From positions 248,001 through 312,000 of the forward strand of contig CAJNDT010006202.1 of assembly GCA_905221615.1 (NCBI GenBank): a stretch of 64,000 nucleotides of DNA. Reading direction: 5' to 3'. How positions within the stretch are numbered: position 1 is the first letter of the stretch; each line of letters starts with the position of its first letter. The position numbers and the translations under genes are program-made. The notes under the pieces were generated by a model. That model was not told the DNA's origin and ran no database searches. It was given only the letters and a program-made list of their open reading frames with translations. This DNA comes from Symbiodinium sp. CCMP2592. Taxonomy: Eukaryota > Sar > Dinophyceae > Suessiales > Symbiodiniaceae. Below are positions 58,016-64,000 of this stretch, piece after piece.

Positions 58016-58118
58016 ATGGGTGGTTGTCAAAATTAGAGTCCCTTTTTGGGTCCTTATTATAATGCGGAACCAAATATTTAGGGTGCCCAAAAAGGGACCC
58101 TAATTTTTGACAACCACA
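58016..58118 (+). mobile_element. Family H palindrome (single copy)
   Basis: GTGGTTGTCAAAATTAGAGT, CCCTTTTTGGG and their complements (CCCAAAAAGGGACCCTAATT, TTGACAACCAC) form a hairpin of about 35 paired bases per arm. Confidence 0.85.
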
Positions 58119-58411
58119 CATCTCTTCTGAGCTTGATCGAGGCTATGGGCCCAGAAACGGGGTCAAGGTCCTCGTTGATCTGCTGTGACAGGAGTTGTGC
58201 TTGTAAAGTCTCTGGTTTCTCATCCTTGTTCAATAGGTAACTCCGACTTCCCGGCGGCTAAGCAAGAATGGAGTGGTGGTGGTCGCACCCAGAACCATGA
58301 ACGAGGATGATCATGACTTGTACAACAGTTCCAGGCGGATCACTCACGAGCAAGGAAGTATGTAGAGGTCGAAGTACGTAACTGTGTTGAGAAAGCTTCT
58401 CGGCACCCATT

Positions 58412-58535
58412 CTCAAACTTGCTTCAGGATTTTTGCGGTCTCCGGCTTGCAATGCAAGCCCAGAAGGAATGGCTGAACCCCAAGTGTACTCCTGGGTACT
58501 TGCCCTTCCTCGCTGACTTTGACCGTGGCTGCAGT
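58412..58535 (+). CDS. Candidate exon
   Basis: After TTGCTTCAG the frame reads DFCGLRLAMQAQKEWLNPKC, then TPGYLPFLADFDRGC, with protein-like composition. The frame stays open to 58634 but loses quality after GGCTGCAG. Possibly part of the preceding micro-exon gene; the phase did not match the 57570 exon directly. Confidence 0.35.
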
Positions 58536-58904
58536 ATGTCTCTGGGAATAAGGCGTTATTTAACATGTCACGATCCAATGGCCCCAAGCCCAACCACTAA
58601 TCCGGAAATCTCAGGTTTCGATGCATCTCCCTAAGCCCTAAACCCTGAACCCTTACTTGTCGAGAAGATTTCCCTTACTTCTCGAGGCCCGGGCTGTCCA
58701 GGCCCACGACGGCTGATGAACATTCTGAGACCAGCAGCAACCACGGAAGCGTGCCGCGAAGGCTTCCTCTGCTCAGGGATGAGGGTTGAACCCCAAGAAA
58801 CGTTCCTATAAGTTTTCCTACAAGGGTTCCTTGCCGGTTCCTGTGATGTTTCCTAGAAGGGTTCCACTCAAGGTTCCGATGCGGCTCCAAGGGTTCCGAT
58901 GAAG

Positions 58905-59130
58905 GTACCCAAAGGTGAATTCCCACCGCGTGTGGTGGTGCGGTGGTGCGTTGGTGTGGTGGTGGTAGTTGACGTCGTAGTTGTAGCAGAAGCAGTAGTA
59001 GTAGCAGCGGTCGTGGTGCTGGTGGTAGTAGTGGTAGTAGCAGCAGCAGTAGTAGTAGTGCAAGCACTAGTGGTCGTCGTCGTTGTCGTAGGAGGAGGAG
59101 GAAGAGGAGAAGCAGCAGCAGCAGCACTCG
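58905..59130. repeat. GTG/GTA/GTC trinucleotide region
   Basis: GGTGGTGCGGTGGTG grades to GTAGTAGTAGCAGC and AGGAGGAGGAAGAGG. The Val- and Leu-rich frames are artefacts. Confidence 0.8.
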
Positions 59131-59284
59131 TACTTCAGCTAAACGAGGGCGGGTCGCAATAGAGGTCGTATTGTAGACATCATGGCCTTAGCATACTCCC
59201 TCGCAGTTGTCTCGTTCTTCAAATGCATCGGGTGGGCTTGAAGCCCGGAGGAACCTGACTAGTCCCCCATGGCCGGCAGAGTGG

Positions 59285-59287
<3 letters not shown>

Positions 59288-59330
<43 letters not shown>
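59288..59330. repeat. (GA)n microsatellite
   Basis: About 20 GA units. A second is at 61310-61348. Confidence 0.95.
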
Positions 59331-59332
<2 letters not shown>

Positions 59333-59651
59333 TCTTAATGCACCCTTTGAGGAACTGACAGGGGGCATTGGGAGGGGTCGTTAGGTAGGGTGTCATTCAA
59401 TGCTGTCGGGGTTGCTGTCTCAAGAGCGGTCTTATCGTTGCGAACAGAGAGCTGCCAAACAACAGCACAACACATTCTTTGACGTGCTGCGGCGTTTGCC
59501 TCTGATCTAGTGTGTTACCATCGCTCGCACCAGCAACAATCCTAAGAAAGGGGTCGATGCCAAGAGACATCAGGCCAAAGCAACTTGCAGCATTCTCAAC
59601 CGATCATACACCTCCTTGAGCAGGCAAGCCTCAACCCACATCTGATTCCGT

Positions 59652-59761
59652 ACATGGGACTTTGCGAAAACAGGGGACCCTAATCTAGTACCCTAAATAG
59701 TAGGATCCCTATTATAAGGACCCCCCAAAAAAGGTACCCCAATTTTCGGAAACTCCCACAT
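59652..59761 (+). mobile_element. Family D MITE, copy 6
   Basis: CATGGGACTTTGCGAAAACA and TTTTCGGAAACTCCCACATG; the left arm has two changes that break pairing. Confidence 0.8.
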
Positions 59762-60017
59762 GGGGTACCTGATGTCTCAGAGGCTCCTGCCAGAGAGAGA
59801 GGAAGCCAGCCGTTCGCCCAGCAGGCCTTGCTGGTGTTAGTGCATCTTTCTATGGCAGCTCGGGGTTTAGTGCTCAGCGCTTTCTGATATCCGTAGCTCT
59901 CAGAAGGGGCGGCCCAAGGCCTAATACCAGAACATCCAAATCCTAACTCCGGATATGTAGTGGTACGTATACCAGCCAAATACCCTTCATCCTACGAGGA
60001 GCTTGGGGAAAGACCTT

Positions 60018-60113
60018 CCTTGAATAACCATATCATTCCTTTGGGGTTCCTTTTTTCTTGTAGTTTTTTGAGGAGCCCAAAGCCCTATTCTAGCTATTAA
60101 AGCCCCTACATTA
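60018..60113 (+). mobile_element. Family A MITE, degraded copy
   Basis: GAATAACCATATCATTCC then GAGCCCAAAGCCCTATTCTA and GCTATTAAAGCCCCTAC. Confidence 0.65.
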
Positions 60114-60449
60114 CATGAGTTCATGCCATCCCGCACTTCCGTATAGCCCGGATGCCCCGGACGGCCTTGTTCACATCCTGAATCGCTTCAACTACCGTAG
60201 GCCGCGAGGAGTTGCTAGGGGGGACTTCAGGATGCTCCTGCCACAGTGGGAGGTTTGCGAAAGCTCCAGCAGGCCCAAATCATAAGCTCCTAAGCCTTCA
60301 TGCCTCCCACTGTTCCCTTAAACTCTGAGCCCAAAGCCCCTGTCCGATTCCTGTCTTGGACTCTCAGCCATTCAATCCAAATCCTCAAGAGCCCAACGCC
60401 TAAAAATGGTATGCTTATGTCAGCTTGGGATGGTCAGGCAGACGTAAAA

Positions 60450-60531
60450 AGGAGTTCAAAAAAATGCTATGCTTCGCTTCCTGGGAGGACCACGTCCAAG
60501 CGAGCCGCTTGCTTGGAAAGTTGAGGCTTCA
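60450..60531 (+). CDS. Candidate basic/helical exon
   Basis: After GGTCAG near 60445 the frame reads RRKKEFKKMLCFASWEDHVQ then ASRLLGKL, like a calmodulin-binding or coiled helix. Exact ends are unclear. TA microsatellites follow at 60560-60722. From 60760 to 63240 no gene is supported: both strands are open across 61290-61765 but neither looks like protein. Confidence 0.25.
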
Positions 60532-60673
60532 GGGCCACGAACGAAAGTTCATGTTTGTACATGTGTATATATATATATATATATACATATGTGCATGTAT
60601 ATGTATATCTGTCTATACACATATATACATATTTTAGATATGTATAGTTTTCAAATAAATATCTACATATACA

Positions 60674-60720
<47 letters not shown>

Positions 60721-61307
60721 GTATGCATGGGTTCTGGCGGTTATTGTCACGTTTCAGGTTTGACTATCTTGAGTTTTTTGTGAATTTGGATCCAGCTCTT
60801 GGTGTTTCGTAACAGAGATGTGCAAGGGCCTTCAAGGGATACTGGGTCTGAATTCAAGGAGTATTGACACACCACCGGTTCCGTGGCGTTGTGGGCTTTG
60901 CGATTAGGGGTAGTTGCCTCGTGAGAGTGCACATCAGATCGAGCTAATGTCGGTAGTTGCATACCTGTTTCGAGCAGACCGTGAGTGTTCGAGCAAGCCC
61001 ACTGAAAAAGGCCCGACCCCCCCTACGGCAACCGTACTTGACGACACGTCGCCGCTAGGCTAACATTAGTGTTCCTTGGAGTACAACCTCATCAGCATAA
61101 CCCCCCTTGAAGCCTTGAAGTAAACCCTAATCATACTCCTCCGGACCTTGGACCCCATGGCTGAGGTACCTTCGAAGAAGCCTGGGGTGCCGAGGATCCG
61201 CTTCGGCTTTCTCAAGGCGTTAAAGGCTCAAAAACCAGGTTTCGGCCCCAATGCCTGAACCTCTACATCCACTATAGTATATGTAGTATTTTATGCCGTA
61301 GTGTAAT

Positions 61308-61309
<2 letters not shown>

Positions 61310-61348
<39 letters not shown>
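61310..61348. repeat. (GA)n microsatellite
   Basis: About 19 GA units. Confidence 0.95.
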
Positions 61349-61350
<2 letters not shown>

Positions 61351-63254
61351 CATCTTATAAGGCATAGTATAGGCCGGTTTTGCAAGAGTGCAAGCTGTCC
61401 CTGACAGCGGAATCCTGGCCGGTGGCGACACACGCCCCAGACCGCCCAAAAACCCAAGCCACGTCAGGACCCAATCAAAGAAGAAACCCTTCACTGGCTG
61501 GTCACACCTTCGCCTGGCAGCGACAGCACTGCAGCCATTTGGAGGCTGGATCTTTCTGTCTTGTTGGAACAAGCACCAAAAGCAGGGCACCAATTGCGGC
61601 AACAATTTCATTGGTGTAAAACAGATTATGATGGCATACACCTCATACACCTGCATGCATAGCATGCCCCTAAACTGCATGTGGTCCTGCGCTGATCATA
61701 TCCACGCCCCAGAAGTCCCATGGCACTTCCCCCTAGGAGAGTATGAAAGGTCGTGTGTGATGTAGCAACATAATTTTTCCCGGTCGTCCCTATATACTTG
61801 TACTATGGTACGCACGTAAATTCTGTTGAAATTGTTCTTAATGCTCCAAGTTAGGGTGCTGGGACGGGACGACGAAACCCGGGACGGGTCGTGTTGACCG
61901 CAGTGCCGTCTTGTCGCAAGACTTTATGTCCTGAGCGTTGGAGTTTCTATTATGGTGGTAAAAGTGCGGGAACCTTGTTGTGACAAGGTCGGTGACAAGG
62001 CTGACTGCAGCTACCATGACGAGAGTTGTACGCATTGTCATGGTTTGTGTTTTCTCCGTATTTGTTTTGCTTGCTGTCGCTGTTGTCGTCCCACAACTAT
62101 CGTCGTTGTCACGCTTGCGATCAAGATCATTGTTACAACCACTGAGTTTGTGCTGCCATCTCTTGTATGACAGGTCTACTGATTGGCTACACTGCGGCTA
62201 GTTCCATGTTGTTTAGTTCCTGACGACCTTTGTTTCTGTCGGGATTGACTACGCTCGCCAGACCACGTTTCTGGTTGTCAGACTTGTGACAATTACTACT
62301 CGTACGGCTCTGCGTATCCTCACCAGACTTATCACCTCGTCAAGCGTTCGAGTGTCATGCATCCTGGTTGTTTTGGCTATACCCCCGAAGCTGCTGCAAC
62401 TCCATAGGCCGCAGTTCAAAGCATCCTCCCCTTTCGCCCAAAGCTCCAGCAACGCAGGTCGCAGGAACGATGGAACAACCCTTCCATGTCTCAACCCCGA
62501 ATCGAAAGCCGTCTGCCAACCTGTGTCGGAGGTTTGGGTGGGGCTCTGAAGCAGCTTGTCCAGAATTGTCGAGGGACGACTTATGGATCTCCAGTCCTCG
62601 ATCAGTGCCTGAAATCCGAGATCGTCTGCGGGATACGGCTTAGATACTAGACGTTGAAATTTGTGCAGCTACTGGCTGGCACGGCCAGCCAGAGACCAGA
62701 GCCTTTATCCCTCCCGGTGCGGCAGTCCAATTCTGAAGATTCCGGGTTGTCATTGCGAGCATGCTTGGCAACAGAGAGAACGAAGCACTATGTCTAAGTC
62801 TCATGTGCAAGAAGGGAGCCTCTCGAATTCTACCTGCCGTCGGTGAGGTGTATCCCCATAGATCCTTGTATGAGACCCACAACTGCACACATTACCCACA
62901 CAGTATCACTGGATTCGATATGACCCCATCCAGAGCAACAGCGTTAGGTAACGGGCCTCAAGAGAGACTTCGGTTAGATCATGTACGTTTTCCGCAGTAT
63001 ACACAATATAGTACTTATCCAGATTTTGGATTCATGTGCTAAGCCATATATTTGACTGCATCACTTCCTCGGATCTTGGAAGGGGAAACCCCAGAGGCCT
63101 TGAACCCCGCAGTGAGATCGGCATGCAAGCGCTGAGTGGCTAATCTCCGTGCTTATCCCGGACCCGACCCACCGAAGCTAGAGGCCTGAGATTTAGGAAC
63201 ATGGTTCCATGGGGTTTCTCATCGTTACTGTAGTGTAGTACGCCTCAAGCCCCA

Positions 63255-63321
63255 GACTGCGGAACAAAAACCGCGAAGGAAGGTCTCGGGCAAAGACAAG
63301 GACGACCATCAGGATGAGGAC
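63255..63321 (+). CDS. Candidate charged exon
   Basis: After CCCCAG the frame reads TAEQKPRRKVSGKDKDDHQD then EDS, ending near a GAC-rich boundary. The charged composition is like a disordered linker. Low confidence. Confidence 0.25.
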
Positions 63322-63780
63322 AGCCGGCTCATTGGTCATATCCTATATCTTATACGTCATATAGTATATAGTTTGATATCTTCATTATAAGGTATATCGC
63401 GTGCTATTTGGCCAGGGCTTGTTGAGCCGGATGTAACCCCTTTTAAGGGTTCTCTAAGTTCTCAGGGGTCATGTAAAGTGGACGAAGGTTTTTGCCACGC
63501 CTCCGACCGGATTTTCCGGTTGCACACGCGTTGCTACAGATGCCGAGGCTCGATGCCCCGTAAAAGCAGACGGGAAGTGTTTGCTTTGGCAGTGGGTTAG
63601 GGGCCAAGAATCATCGGGAGGGTCCATGGTTCGTAAATCCCGGCCCTAGATGGCCCTGGTATAGAGTTACTGTGGTCATACTTAGTCATACGTAAGTGTA
63701 GAATACCAAGCACCCTACACCGGAGATAGGTCTTAAAACCTGTAAACGCCAGACGGTGTTTTTGATGATCCCTTGCCCAG

Positions 63781-63970
63781 GATGGCAGCAAACACGAAGA
63801 CGAGCAGGAGGAAGGTAAGGCGGAGGAAGCAGCTGAGGCAGGGGGGCAGAGGACGGGGGAAGAGTTTGGGCTTTGCAGCGATTGAATACGGGGTCCAGCT
63901 GAGCTTCATCCTTATTTGTGCTGGGGTTGGCGGGCTTGCAGCTGTGGGCTCCGCAGCCATTTTGGCGCAG
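63781..63970 (+). CDS. Candidate membrane-protein exon
   Basis: Between TTGCCCAG and the donor GTCTGC, the frame MAANTKTSRRKVRRRKQLRQ continues to a hydrophobic segment (VQLSFILICAGVGGLAAVGS then AAILAQ), phase 0 at the donor. It looks like a basic cytosolic start plus one membrane helix. A second frame (GSKHEDEQEEGKAEEAAEAG) is open only to about 63890. The last 21 bases overlap the spliced-leader-like sequence, so exon and leader readings compete. Confidence 0.4.
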
Positions 63971-63998
63971 GTCTGCTTCTTGTGAAGCAAAGCTTTGC
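63950..63998 (+). ncRNA. Dinoflagellate spliced-leader-like sequence with hairpin
   Basis: Bases 63950-63971 agree with the 22-nt dinoflagellate spliced leader at 19 positions, including twelve in a row (AGCCATTTTGGC). Allowing a one-base gap, the match ends exactly at a GT donor, as in SL RNA genes, where the leader exon is followed by GT. Just after, TGCTTC-TTGT-GAAGCA (63974-63989) can form a perfect stem-loop, and GCAAAGCTTTGC is a 12-base palindrome. The core ATTTTGG, proposed as the Sm site in dinoflagellates, is intact. Two substitutions plus the gap mean it is at best a diverged gene or pseudogene. It also lies inside an open frame, so chance or coding origin remains possible. Confidence 0.4.
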
Positions 63999-64000
63999 CA

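Noticed and set aside
61291..61765. Open frames on both strands of about 125 codons
   Set aside because: Neither strand shows recognisable protein character or splice context; the minus frame runs into a GA repeat.

Overview
This window looks like nuclear DNA of a dinoflagellate. The evidence is: genes broken into very small exons whose introns begin mostly with GC or GA rather than GT; repeat units of the TTTAGGG telomere type scattered inside the sequence; a dinoflagellate spliced-leader-like sequence at the right edge; an ankyrin protein with an N-terminal SHQW/TIR-like domain, a type I recall as common in Symbiodinium-like genomes (from memory, not searched); and non-coding DNA crowded with short palindromic elements and microsatellites. 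All convincing coding exons read on the + strand, which fits the one-directional gene arrays known in dinoflagellates. No rRNA, tRNA, CRISPR or bacterial-type operon was seen. Gene models come from reading frames and intron phase by eye, not from transcripts.

Layout. 1-2 kb: ankyrin/TIR-like gene (last large exon 272-1927). 2-15 kb: mostly repeats (palindromic elements of several families, decayed telomeric DNA, microsatellites), with one clear orphan exon (3230-3518) and weak candidates. 15.8-18.4 kb: a complete five-exon aspartic protease gene with signal peptide and both catalytic Asp-Thr-Gly sites. 20.6-21.4 kb: a two- or three-exon gene of unknown function. 22.5-26.5 kb: an eleven-exon gene of 159 codons matching the axonemal coiled-coil protein DRC12/CCDC153, with introns far larger than its exons. 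27.9-32.0 kb: a second coiled-coil gene of many micro-exons, product unknown. 33.1-38 kb: start and possible further exons of a third gene, full of MITEs and TA microsatellites. 39.2-40.1 kb: GC-rich island with a long minus-strand ORF. 43-47 kb: scattered exons, including a good 3' terminal exon at 44544-44731. 50.5-57.6 kb: another gene of micro-exons whose introns hold several MITE families. 58-64 kb: isolated exons, GA microsatellites, and the spliced-leader-like sequence at 63950-63971.

The repeat landscape is the other main content. At least eight families of roughly 65-110 bp palindromic elements, called A to I here, occur in one to about twenty copies. Several have ends bounded by TA. 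At 57634-57892 a family C element sits inside a family B element in a way that shows a 2-bp TA target duplication, as in Tc1/mariner-type MITEs. Much of the remaining intergenic DNA looks like degraded CCCTAAA repeats.

The genes do not form a visible pathway. Two of them (DRC12 and possibly other coiled-coil genes) suggest flagellar structure, but only DRC12 was recognised.
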